A stretch of 64,000 bases of DNA from Episyrphus balteatus (lineage: Eukaryota; Arthropoda; Insecta; Diptera; Syrphidae), in NCBI RefSeq assembly GCF_945859705.1, contig NC_079137.1, positions 81,923,150 through 81,987,149 on the forward strand. The letters are read 5' to 3'. A model generated the notes under the pieces. The model was given only the letters and a program-made list of their open reading frames with translations. It was not told where the DNA came from and searched no databases. Below are positions 23,400-32,370 of this stretch, in pieces (within the stretch, counting starts at the first letter, position 1; each line of letters opens with the position of its first letter). The position numbers were made by a program, and so were the translations under genes.

Positions 23400-23870
23400 A
23401 AACTAAAAAATGGCGTATCGAGTATTTGTTGAGACGAAGCGATTGCTGTTAAGTTTTTGAAAAACAATTGAGTATTACTCCAGTGACATAGGTCTGAAGT
23501 TTTAGACGACATTTTTTTTGAGCATTTTCACTCTTTTGGCCAAAACTTCGTAAAACCGGTAAATACAAAAAAAATAAAAAATGGCGTATCGAGTATGTGG
23601 TGAGACGAAGCGATTGCCGTTAAGTTTTTGAAAAACAATTGAGTTTTACGGCAGTGGCAGAGGTCTGAAGTTTTAGACGACATTTTTTTGGGAATTTCTG
23701 ACTCTTTTGGCCAAAACTTCGTAAAAACGGTAAAGAAAAAAAAAAACTAAAAAATGGCGTATCGAGTATTCATTCAGACGAAGCGATTGACGTTAAGTTT
23801 TTGAAAATCAGTTGAGTTTTACGGCAGTGGCAGAAGTTCGAAGACCAGCAGTTAAATTGTCTGCAAAGTT
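23400..23870 (+). repeat. three-copy tandem repeat, period 171-173 bp
   Basis: Copies start with AAAATGGCGTATCGAGTAT at about 23407, 23578 and 23751. They share GACGAAGCGATTG, TTAAGTTTTTGAAAA, GAAGTTTTAGACGACAT and GGCCAAAACTTCGTAAAA. Copies 1 and 2 are full, copy 3 is cut at about 23845. It begins immediately beyond the A-family copy. Non-coding. Confidence 0.85.
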
Positions 23871-23871
23871 C

Positions 23872-24865
23872 AGGGTCATCAAAATGTTACCAAATGACTA
23901 ATATTATTTAATCTTTTCAACAACTCTTTTAAAGAAGCATAACACCCAATTTTTCAACATCCTACTTCCACCAAAATAACGCAAGTGTTAATAGACCAAA
24001 AAAAAATAATTTTAACATCAAATACCTCTTAGCAAAGCAACAATAGATACTTTTCAAAATTACTTTCGCGAACTTTTACTCACAGTCTTTCTACCTATTC
24101 ATTAACTCTGTCTATTTGGTTTGCGTTGAAGAAATTTGTAATTACAAAATCCTTGAAAAAATACCTCACAAACTTTCAAATTACAATTGATCGAAATTTC
24201 ATTTTTGAAGCACATAGTACAAGAGTAGGTAAAGAGTAGAAGCTATCCGGGTAAAAGTATATACCTATCCTCAAATCCAATTAATTACAATCCTTTTCCT
24301 TCCTTCTTTTACTTCTTTATATTCAAAATGAAACTAAACGCAAACCTCATCAATTAAATAACAAACAAAAGTTGTAAATTAATCAGGATGCTCTTTCGAC
24401 ATTTTGTGTAAGTAAACAAAGACGATATCTATCTACCTCTCTATTATTCGAAGAACATTTTCAAACTGTCCTCGAAAGGAAATCCTATTTATCCTGTTTT
24501 ACCAAAATGCGCGAGATGTTGCCAACAAATTTGCTATAGATTTGATTTGTTTCTGGTAACTGACAGCGCACAAAACTTTAATGACTTTCCTGTGAGTTTC
24601 ATTCAAAAGAATTCTCTGCCACTGCCACCGCATTCAAACACAGCGAAATCTAATTAAAATTGCGAAATTGTGCGGTATTCTATTTGGCCAACACATTTGG
24701 CTTTGAAACCTTGAAAACAAATCGCATCCAACTTCTCCTTTTTTTTTTTTACAAAAAACACACAAAATTAAAAAAAATCCTTGTTATTCGCATATCCTTT
24801 ACACCATTATCATCAATGGTGGTTTATTTATCTTTCATTTCTGCATCTTTAATTAATTGACTTGA
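23872..24865. other. upstream flank or intron of sNPF-R
   Basis: No repeat of the families seen elsewhere and no coding frame I can support. It ends in the pyrimidine tract of the receptor's acceptor, so at least its 3' part is probably intron. Confidence 0.4.
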
Positions 24866-24884
24866 CGTTTTTTTTCTTTTTCAG
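24866..24884 (+). other. sNPF-R: probable 3' splice acceptor opening the sNPF-R coding exon
   Basis: A T-rich tract ending in TTTTTCTTTTTCAG sits 176 bases before the likely start codon. The exon would begin at 24885. This implies at least one upstream non-coding leader exon, which I cannot locate in the preceding sequence. That fits known fly sNPF-R genes, where 5' leader introns are common. Inferred from consensus only. Confidence 0.65.
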
Positions 24885-24890
24885 GTACAA

Positions 24891-24986
24891 ATGGTGTTGT
24901 TGCCAGTTTCCTTTTTGAATCAAAGCCACACCCTTCGATATGAATCCATAATTTCTTGGCAAAAGACGACAACTTCCAAGAATTAA
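24891..24986 (+). promoter_or_regulatory. uORF 1 in the sNPF-R leader (31 codons)
   Basis: It starts six bases into the predicted exon at an ATG with A at -3. It stays open for 31 codons and stops at TAA 24984-24986, in a different frame from the receptor. It ends 74 bases before the receptor ATG, so reinitiation is possible. Such uORFs usually dampen translation of the main frame; whether this one is translated is unknown. Confidence 0.5.
24940..24951 (+). promoter_or_regulatory. uORF 2 in the sNPF-R leader (3 codons)
   Basis: A minimal ATG-AAT-CCA-TAA frame overlapping uORF 1 in another reading frame. With uORFs 1 and 3 it makes a leader with three AUGs upstream of the receptor start. Confidence 0.4.
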
Positions 24987-25044
24987 AAAAAGGAAATCTC
25001 TTCCATTCACATTGTCCACGAAGCATATACAAACTTGTGAAACC

Positions 25045-25056
25045 ATGGAAACATAG
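25045..25056 (+). promoter_or_regulatory. uORF 3 in the sNPF-R leader (3 codons)
   Basis: ATG-GAA-ACA-TAG ends four bases before the receptor ATG at 25061. Ribosomes that initiate here would sit almost on the main start, so it may favour initiation at the second in-frame ATG at 25112. Inference from sequence only. Confidence 0.4.
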
Positions 25057-25060
25057 AAGA

Positions 25061-26839
25061 ATGCAGAATCCATCTACGTCGAAATACTTGGTGCAGATTG
25101 CAATTGCCAGTATGAATGCAACAGATGCCTTCAACAACAAGAGCTTCAGTTATGAATACAACAACACAATGCCTCCATCGCTCCTCACAACCGCCACGAC
25201 GACGATAGCAGCGGCAGCAGCCAGAACCATGACAACAAACACTCACTATACATCTTCCTTCCTGCCCACATTCTCAGCGACAACGACAACAACGCCTTCT
25301 TCATCTTCCTCCCTTTGGTCGACAACAATCGCTGGTGGACAGAACGACACACTTATGGCGGCACGGTCAGCGGACTCCCCGGATGTCATCAAATACGAGC
25401 TGGTGCAGATATTCTTCTGCATTCTCTACTCGACGGTGTTCGTCCTGGGAGTCTTTGGCAATGTACTTGTGTGCTATGTAGTCCTTCGTAATCGGGCAAT
25501 GCAAACTGTGACAAATATTTTCATAACCAACTTGGCCCTCTCCGATATCCTTTTGTGTGTGTTAGCTGTTCCATTTACCCCACTCTACACGTTCATGGGC
25601 CGTTGGGCGTTTGGTAAGACGCTTTGTCACCTAGTGTCCTTTGCGCAAGGATGCAGCATATACATATCCACATTGACGCTCACCTCAATTGCAATCGATA
25701 GGTATTTCGTGATCATCTATCCTTTCCATCCGAGGATGAAGCTGTCCACCTGCATCGCGATTATTGTCAGCATCTGGGTGATATCATTGTTGGCAACCCT
25801 GCCTTACGGCATGTATATGAAAGTGGTAGCGGAAGAAACTAATCCAGCGCCAACGACGCTGCGACCAGTCACGGACAATTCTACTGTTCCACACAGTTCC
25901 AGTCGATATCCGCTGTCTGCGTGGACGTTTGCCTTTGAAAATACAACTTCGTCTTCGTCGTCAGTGGTGCCAACGTATTGCGAAGAGAATTGGCCATCGG
26001 AACAGTACCGCAAGGTTTTCGGATCGGTCACGACCATTCTGCAGTTTGTGCTTCCCTTCTTCATCATATCAATCTGCTACATTTGGGTGTCGGTGAAACT
26101 GAATGCTCGAGCTAGGGCTAAGCCCGGGAGTAAAAGCTCGCGTCGGGAAGAGGCCGACCGGGATCGAAAAAAACGGACAAACCGGATGTTAATCGCAATG
26201 GTGGCCGTGTTCGGTTTGTCCTGGCTGCCAATCAATGTGGTGAATATTTTGGACGATTTTTATGAAAAATCCAACGAGTGGCGGTTTTACACGCTGTTCT
26301 TCTTTGTCGCGCACTCAATTGCCATGTCGTCGACTTGCTACAATCCGTTTTTGTATGCCTGGCTGAATGAGAATTTCCGCAAGGAGTTCAAGCACGTTTT
26401 GCCGTGCTTCAATCCTTCCAACAACAACATTATCAATATAACACGCACTTACAATCGCTCCGACCGCAACACTTGCGGTCCCAGGCTGCATCACAACAAC
26501 GACACGGAGATGGATAATGGGGATAACAATTTAATGCTGACGGAAGATAAATGTGCGAAGAAGAAGGATATTATTATACCACGTGAGGCAACTTATGGGA
26601 ATGGGCAGGCTGCGATGACGGGTGGTGGGGGTAAACGTGATAAGAAAGGAGTTGACATTTTGTTGAATGATGATCCTTTGAAGGAGGATAATGAGGTGGA
26701 TTCGGGCGATGAGCAGACGGTGGAGATGAGATTTTGTGAGACACCGTTTATGAGTTCGGACAATACGACGGGATGTAGTAATTTTGAGACGAGCACAACG
26801 GACAACGAAAGGACAAATGTATCTTTGATATCTAACTAA
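25061..26839 (+). CDS. sNPF-R: short neuropeptide F receptor (class A GPCR), complete coding sequence in one exon
   Basis: Encodes 592 residues, close to the roughly 600 of Drosophila sNPF-R. Positions count from the ATG at 25061. A Ser/Thr/Ala-rich extracellular N-terminus carries N-glycosylation sequons at N19, N26, N34 and N95. Membrane segments lie near 114-138, 151-173, 189-212, 229-251, 325-347, 376-399 and 409-433. Visible hallmarks are N134 in TM1, LALSD with D162 in TM2, C189 paired with C307, DRY at 213-215, SWLP at 387-390, NPFLY at 428-432, and C449 as a likely palmitoylation site. The core RAMQTVTNIFITNLALSDIL and the basic third intracellular loop match the fly sNPF receptor rather than NPFR. 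In flies this plasma-membrane receptor binds amidated sNPF peptides and signals in feeding, growth and insulin-cell control. The N-terminus, second extracellular loop and tail are divergent and low-complexity. An in-frame stop at 24941-24943 bounds the reading frame. The ATG at 25112 (575 residues) is an alternative start; both have A at -3. The CDS is clearly more GC-rich than its flanks. Confidence 0.95.
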   Translation: MQNPSTSKYLVQIAIASMNATDAFNNKSFSYEYNNTMPPSLLTTATTTIAAAAARTMTTNTHYTSSFLPTFSATTTTTPSSSSSLWSTTIAGGQNDTLMAARSADSPDVIKYELVQIFFCILYSTVFVLGVFGNVLVCYVVLRNRAMQTVTNIFITNLALSDILLCVLAVPFTPLYTFMGRWAFGKTLCHLVSFAQGCSIYISTLTLTSIAIDRYFVIIYPFHPRMKLSTCIAIIVSIWVISLLATLPYGMYMKVVAEETNPAPTTLRPVTDNSTVPHSSSRYPLSAWTFAFENTTSSSSSVVPTYCEENWPSEQYRKVFGSVTTILQFVLPFFIISICYIWVSVKLNARARAKPGSKSSRREEADRDRKKRTNRMLIAMVAVFGLSWLPINVVNILDDFYEKSNEWRFYTLFFFVAHSIAMSSTCYNPFLYAWLNENFRKEFKHVLPCFNPSNNNIINITRTYNRSDRNTCGPRLHHNNDTEMDNGDNNLMLTEDKCAKKKDIIIPREATYGNGQAAMTGGGGKRDKKGVDILLNDDPLKEDNEVDSGDEQTVEMRFCETPFMSSDNTTGCSNFETSTTDNERTNVSLISN

Positions 26840-26841
26840 GA

Positions 26842-26850
26842 GGGTGAGTT
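26842..26850 (+). other. sNPF-R: consensus 5' splice donor just after the sNPF-R stop codon
   Basis: The sequence AGGGTGAGT lies three bases after the TAA at 26837-26839, with the GT at 26844. It fits the insect donor consensus well. If used, the 3' UTR is split by an intron and the transposon nest starting at 26897 would be spliced out. A stop this close to the junction would not be expected to trigger nonsense-mediated decay. If unused, the transcript must read into the transposon, where an AATAAA occurs at 27002-27007. Confidence 0.45.
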
Positions 26851-26896
26851 TTTTTGTTATTTCTTTTTTATTTTCCCAGATGGGGACATATACATT

Positions 26897-28864
26897 AGGG
26901 TGTGTCACTTTTGTATGGCTGAAATTAAAGTTATATTAGGGTAGGTAAAAAAAAAATTATTAAATCGTTTGTCTTTGGCTCAATCAAAACGTTTGTAATA
27001 GAATAAAAAACTTAATTTAATTTTTTTACCGATATCTCTGAACTTTGAATGTGAAAATGTTTGAAATTTTCTGTTAAAATATAGTCCTGCATTTTATCTA
27101 TTTACTGTATAAATTTCATTTATGTATCTATCGAAATAAAAAAGATATTAATAAAAAAAACTGATGAAAACGGTCAAAAAATGTTGGGCAAAAGGTATCT
27201 TTTTCCTGTTTTTCGCTCAAATATCATTTTGAAAACCTAGCTTTTTGCACATGCATTCATATTTTTAATATCTATTAGGCATGCAAGTTTCAAATTTTAT
27301 GGAATACTTTAAAAAATTCTGAAAAATAAAAAATCCACCCGAAAAAACGCAAAAAAAAAATGTTCAGAAAATCATATTTCGAAATCTAGCGAATAAGAAA
27401 AAAATCCGTATTTTTTTTATAAACTTATTACACTGGTCAACAAGGTTTTTGCCACAACAACCAAAATATACTTTTCTAGTAGTTTTTGATGTGCTCGAAT
27501 CTGAAGTCAGAAAATTGTTATTGGCCTCCGTTTTTTAAATATTATCGTTAGAAAATGTCAAAAAACGTCATTTTGGCTGCTTTCAAGGTTATGTTTTGAT
27601 GTGGGGTAATACATTATGAATAAATTTGTAACGGTGGCTATAAGAACTGATTTTATTCTTTCCAAAAATTTTTAAATGTTTCCGATACCTCTTTTACTGC
27701 CCGAGATATTTAAAATTTAAATAGCGGTCTTTGAATCAGAAACAACACTGGCCAAACAAATTAAACTTTTTTTGCCACAAGAACCAAAATATACTTTTCT
27801 GAAGGTTTTTGGGTTGCTGAGCTCGAATCCGCAATCAGAAAAATTTTATTAGCCTTAGTTGTTGAAATATTACCGTTATAAAACGCAAAATAAAGGTTTT
27901 TTTTATAACGGTTATATTTCAAGAACGGAGGCTAACAGAATTTTTCTGATTGCAGATTCGAGCTCAGCAACCCAAAAACCTTCAGAAAAGTATATTTTGG
28001 TTCTTGTGGCAAAAATTCTGTGACCAGTGTCTTAATCTTTAAATTAAGTTTAGTTTCTCTTTGGCTTATTAACTGAAACTTAAGATATCTCGAGCAATAA
28101 AAGAGATATCGGGAAAATTTAAACAGTTTTTGAAAGTAGAATATCAGTTCTTATAATAACCGTTACAAATTTGTTTATAATGAATTACCCCACATAAAAA
28201 CAGAACCTCGAAAACAGCCAAAATGACGTTTTTTAGCATTTTATAACGGTAATATTTCAAAAACGGAGGCCAATCAAATTTTTCTGACTTCAGATTCGGA
28301 TTCAGCACTCCACAAAATACTAGAAAAGTATATTTTGGTTCTTGTGGCAAAAAAAAAGTCAAATTTTGTTGACCAGTGTTATTGGTGTAAGCCATGTTGT
28401 CGAAAAATATTTCTTCTACTCATTATACTACTTTGTCGAAAGTCTTTTTCATTTTTTTTAATAAACCTGTTTTTAACTTGGTTTTGAAATTTTTTCATTT
28501 TTTGTTAATCGATAAGAAAAATGGTTTTATAAAGAATTACTTTTTGTTTTCTAGGTATGTAGGTATTTGTTAATATCTTCAAAAGTATTTGTTCAAAAAT
28601 CATCTGTTTTTCAGATTTTGACTTTAAATTAATAACATTACAGATAATTAAAAATAAAAGTTCTTAACTTAAAATAAAAAAAAAAAAAATTTCAATTTTT
28701 TTGTTTGTTTTTTTTTTTTTTTTTTTAATTTTGAGTTTGCGGATTAATTTTTCCAAAACTAGTTGATGAAATAACTTGATTTAAAACATTAAATATAAGC
28801 AATGCAACTTTTAAAAGCTATTTACATTTAAAAAATTTCATAGTTGACCACTTTGACACACCCT
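26897..28864 (-). mobile_element. A-family copy 5 inside an AGGGTGTGTCA-ended element
   Basis: Ends are perfect 11-base inverted repeats AGGGTGTGTCA / TGACACACCCT. On the minus strand the interior follows A-family copy 2 (TTACACCA..., a TACGGATTTTT block, GCATGC, TTTTGACCG, AAATGAAATTTATAC, GAGATATCGGTAAA). It is split by the C-family element at 27431-28378. The ends differ from those of copies 2-4. It begins 57 bases after the sNPF-R stop codon. Confidence 0.7.
27431..28378. mobile_element. C-family nested foldback element, copy 2 (PIF/Harbinger-like duplication)
   Basis: Outer inverted ends CACTGGTCAACAA / TTGTTGACCAGTG. TTA directly outside both ends (27428-27430, 28379-28381). A second inverted pair, 27746-28029, starts CACTGGCCAAAC and ends GTGACCAGTG, so the same roughly 130-bp module (ACCAAAATATACTTTTCT, TATTACCGTTA) occurs four times in alternating orientation. 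The TTA/TAA duplications in this and the 54 kb copy match the TWA preference of PIF/Harbinger. No transposase. Confidence 0.75.
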
Positions 28865-30465
28865 AATATAAATACACACATTCATACATTTTTTTCGCAT
28901 TCAATAAAATTGAAATTTTATCGAGAGTTTATTCAAATTGATGAGGTATGTCGCAGCTGTCTTGCACCAAAGAGACAGAGTGTTTTGGGGGTATTCATGT
29001 GAGCTGTCAGTTTTCACAGGGAATTTTATATTTTCATATTTTTATATCTCGGACATATTTTTCCCTCAGGTATTGTCATGGCTTCTTTTTGAAATCTCCT
29101 TCTCACTCTTTAACTCAAACGACTGGACATCAAAATGCTTGTATTTTATGCTGCTCTTGACATGCAATTAAAATACATAATACATTTTGGACTAATTCTC
29201 CACTGGGGAGTTACTCAAACAAAACAATTAACTTATGAGTTTAAATTGAAATATTTTGGTCATGTATTAAAAATATGAAAGGATTTATGTATGTTTGTTT
29301 TACCTAGGTATATTGATTTTTGAAATTATAAAAGTCATAATCGAGTCTTTGAAAAAAAAAAAAAATCAAAATGCATCAAAAGTAATGCGCAAGAAATCCT
29401 TATTGTCCTTTTTTACTTGTTTCTTTTTTTTTAAAGAAAAAACTAAATGCAAACTATGCAATAAGTAAAACAGAAGACTAATAAAAAGGAAATATACAAA
29501 TTTCAGTCTTTGCAATTGTTGTTGAGTCCTTTTTTAATTTACAACACTACTTAAGGCTCCTTGCAATATTTTTTTTTTTTTTGTTCTATGTTTTATGTCA
29601 TGCTCTGAGCACTTTAAAAGAAAGTTTTGACTGAATTTTTAAGGTTTTCTTGTTTCATTTATTTTAATTCATTGTTAGCTGTTTTGCTGGTTTGTTATGC
29701 GAATAATTTTCTTAAATTTCTCATTGTTGAAAAAGTCCTTTAGCTTTTTTGAAGGATTTATTTAACTTTTAACTTTATGCCTGTGTTATGTGTGTTTACG
29801 TTGTTTGAAAAAAAAAAGACACATGCAAAATTGAGAAAACAAAATAAAAAAAAAACTCTCAACCGGAACCTATGGTTCCCACAGGAAAAATGGGTTTAAC
29901 AAAATCCTCCAAAGTTTTGTTTTATTTTCTTTCTTTTTAACGTTTCGCTCAACGAACCATACAATTTTTATTTTTTTTTTTTTCGCTGAAACTTTGTTAA
30001 CTTTTAAGCCAACAAAGGTTGGTATGGTAAGAGTAGGAAACCTCTTTACCATCATTTGATGTATTTGAAAACTTCTCAGACGGAGACGCCTTTTGATAGG
30101 TTAACCGTTTACATATTTGTATTGAATAAGTTTGAAGGATGTTTTGAATTAAGTTTAGAAATACCAAAAAGCACCTTGTGTTATTAACTGGATTAGGTGA
30201 AATAAGGCATATAAACTCATTTTGGGGAATGGGTTGATGAATTTTTTGGAAATTTTGTTTTTTCTCGTATGTTTTAATAATTTCTTAAATTTTTTTTTTT
30301 ATTTGAAAAATGTTAAAATATAAATGGAAATTATAATATTTATAACTGAAAAATTCGTGTAGGTATCTACTAATTTTGTTTATTTAAAGTGAAAAAAGCG
30401 AAAGTATTCTCTAAGCATGTCTTTAAGTTTTTTGAAAAATTTCTCAAAAAAAAAAGTTTTTAATG
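28865..30465. other. non-coding stretch
   Basis: AT-rich with long T and A runs. No terminal repeats or credible reading frames seen. Confidence 0.4.
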
Positions 30466-30945
30466 AAAACTTGATCATAATGCCGATATTAGTAAAGTTA
30501 AAATATCTCAAAAACGACTGCAACGATTTTGTTAAAAAAATTCAAATGTTAGTTTTGAGGCAAGCTCCATCTTTATATAAAAAAACTTTTTTTGAAAAAA
30601 ATTATTGACGGTACCTGCCATAAAACGGTTTTTTTTTTAATCCGATTTTCTCCGAAACTACTGATTTCATTTCCACGAAACTTTTTGTAAAAAAGCATTT
30701 GTATGATTTTAATATAAGCCTAAAATTAAATTTTGAAAAATACATTTTTGGATTTTTAAAAAATTTTGAACATTTTTTTTTGAAAAATCAAATTGAAATT
30801 TTGGTTTTAGATGTTGATCAGTGATTTCTACAAAATGGCATACCAATTCTATTTTAAAACTTTTTTCCAAAAAATGATTTATGAAAAATTTGTTTTTTAA
30901 AAAACTGCTCTAAAAAACTGTCCTAAAAACTTTAGCAACTTGCAC
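30466..30945 (+). repeat. B-family dispersed repeat, copy 3 (internal fragment)
   Basis: Shares with copy 2 (in opposite orientation) AAAAACG(A/G)CT...AACGATTTTG, GACGGTACCTGCCATAAAAC and AAAATGGCATACCAA in the same order. The diagnostic ends and the CTGT segment are missing, so it is truncated on both sides. A short frame here (30417-30608) is incidental. Confidence 0.65.
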
Positions 30946-31724
30946 CCGAAAAGCAAATTCGTGAGTTTTATTTTTCTACCATTCGTTTTTGGACAACTTC
31001 TATAATTCAAAAGTACATAAAAGTACATAAATATTTAAAGAAATATTAATATTGACAACGAAAGTTTAAGATTCCCTTTTTTGCTTTTCATAAAAGTTCA
31101 AACTTCAACTATACTTATTTATTAACATAAAGCAAACTGAAACTTGAATACAAATATGAAGTATTTATCCCCTAACAAATCTACTCATGCTTTGTCAAAT
31201 ATAATAAATTTTTACTTTCGAAAATAAGGTATTTACTTAATTGTTTTAACAAATGTTCTATTATTCAACTTTTCTCTTGAGTTTTGAATACAAATGACAT
31301 ACATTTACTTATGTAAATGAAATGAAAATATTACCTTATCATAGAATTTCTGAGGAATCTTAAATAGTTCATGTTAAGTTTATATAGCACTTGAATGTTA
31401 CTATTTTATATTTGCAGCACTTGAAACAAAGACAATACTTATTTATTCATTTGACAAAAGGTTCATAAAGTAAAGAAGTCCTCTCCGCCCTCTTGTTTAA
31501 ATAATACCTCATTAACTTAAAAGCATTGTAGGCATGTATTATACATTCTAAAAATACTGTTATTAGCAAAAAAGTACCTATTTCAGTAAAAAATAAAAGT
31601 TCTATGAATTTTTAGAAATTTTAAAGAGGTCTCGAGTTTTAAGCAGCTCATAGGTTTGTAAAAGACGAAAACTATAACAAAACTCAAACTTTGTCAGCGG
31701 TAGAAATGTTATATGTATCTCTTT
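30946..31724. other. non-coding stretch
   Basis: AT-rich sequence between the B-family fragment and the piggyBac MITE. Nothing further recognised. Confidence 0.4.
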
Positions 31725-31728
31725 TTAA

Positions 31729-32366
31729 CCCTAGTTTACAAATTGGGGTTCGTGCGAACCCCAACGCATGTTTAAATGGTTATAACTTTTTTCTAAATCG
31801 TTTTTTCGACTTGGGATGAAAACTCAGTGAACGAAATTCATTTTTGTTTACGTTTTTTGTCTTTTTTCCATAAAAGCGGTTCTATATTATTTTTTGGAAT
31901 TTTTTTCTGAAAAAAAAGTCAGAAACCAAACTTGGGGTTCGTGCGAACCCCAACGCATGCTTAACTTTTTTCTAAATCGTTTTTTCGACCTGGGATGAAA
32001 ACTCAGTGAACGAAATTCATTTTTGTTTACGTTTTTTGTCTTTTTTCCATAAAAGCGGTTTTATATAATTTTCTGGAATTTTTTTCTGAAAAAAAGTCAC
32101 AAACCAAACTTGGGGTTCATGCGAACCCCAAGACTTTAAATGGACTATTTTCAACAATTTTTATTAGGTATATTTTGGCAAAAATATACCTGTTATATAT
32201 ACGTGTTATCATAAAAAGACACCGCAACTGTCACCTTAATCAATAACAGAAGGAGACAATGCATCAAATTGTTGATAATGAACAATTAGAGGTGCATAAA
32301 AGCTTTGGGGTTCGCGCGAACCCCCAAGTTTGGTTATTGCATTATTTTGCGTGCGGTAAACTAGGG
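31729..32366. mobile_element. piggyBac-type MITE, copy 2, with palindrome array
   Basis: TTAA (31725-31728) then CCCTAGTTTAC; the right end is GTAAACTAGGG then TTAA (32367-32370). These are piggyBac-superfamily hallmarks. Inside, the perfect palindrome GGGGTTCGTGCGAACCCC or a variant recurs four times (31745, 31934, 32112, 32307). The first two copies head direct repeats of about 180-189 bp (GGGATGAAAACTCAGTGAAC, AAACCAAACTTGGGG). No transposase. Confidence 0.9.
31745..32324 (+). repeat. four 18-bp palindromes spaced about 180-195 bp
   Basis: Copies at 31745-31762, 31934-31951, 32112-32129 and 32307-32324. The core varies only at the centre (GTGC, GTGC, ATGC, GCGC), and the GGGGTTC/GAACCCC arms are invariant. 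They are strikingly GC-rich against the AT-rich spacers. Confidence 0.9.
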
Positions 32367-32370
32367 TTAA

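Noticed and set aside
24956..25060. Extension of the sNPF-R reading frame to a TTG at 24956
   Set aside because: TTG is not a credible start here; two ATGs follow in frame at 25061 and 25112, and an in-frame stop at 24941 limits upstream coding.
28144..28395. 83-residue minus-strand frame similar to the one at 55691-55927
   Set aside because: Similarity comes from both lying in the arms of C-family foldbacks; repeats, not a gene family.
31745..32324. Regularly spaced palindromes as a CRISPR array
   Set aside because: Spacers are long direct repeats of each other, not unique 30-40-base spacers, and the array lies inside a piggyBac-type MITE of a eukaryote.
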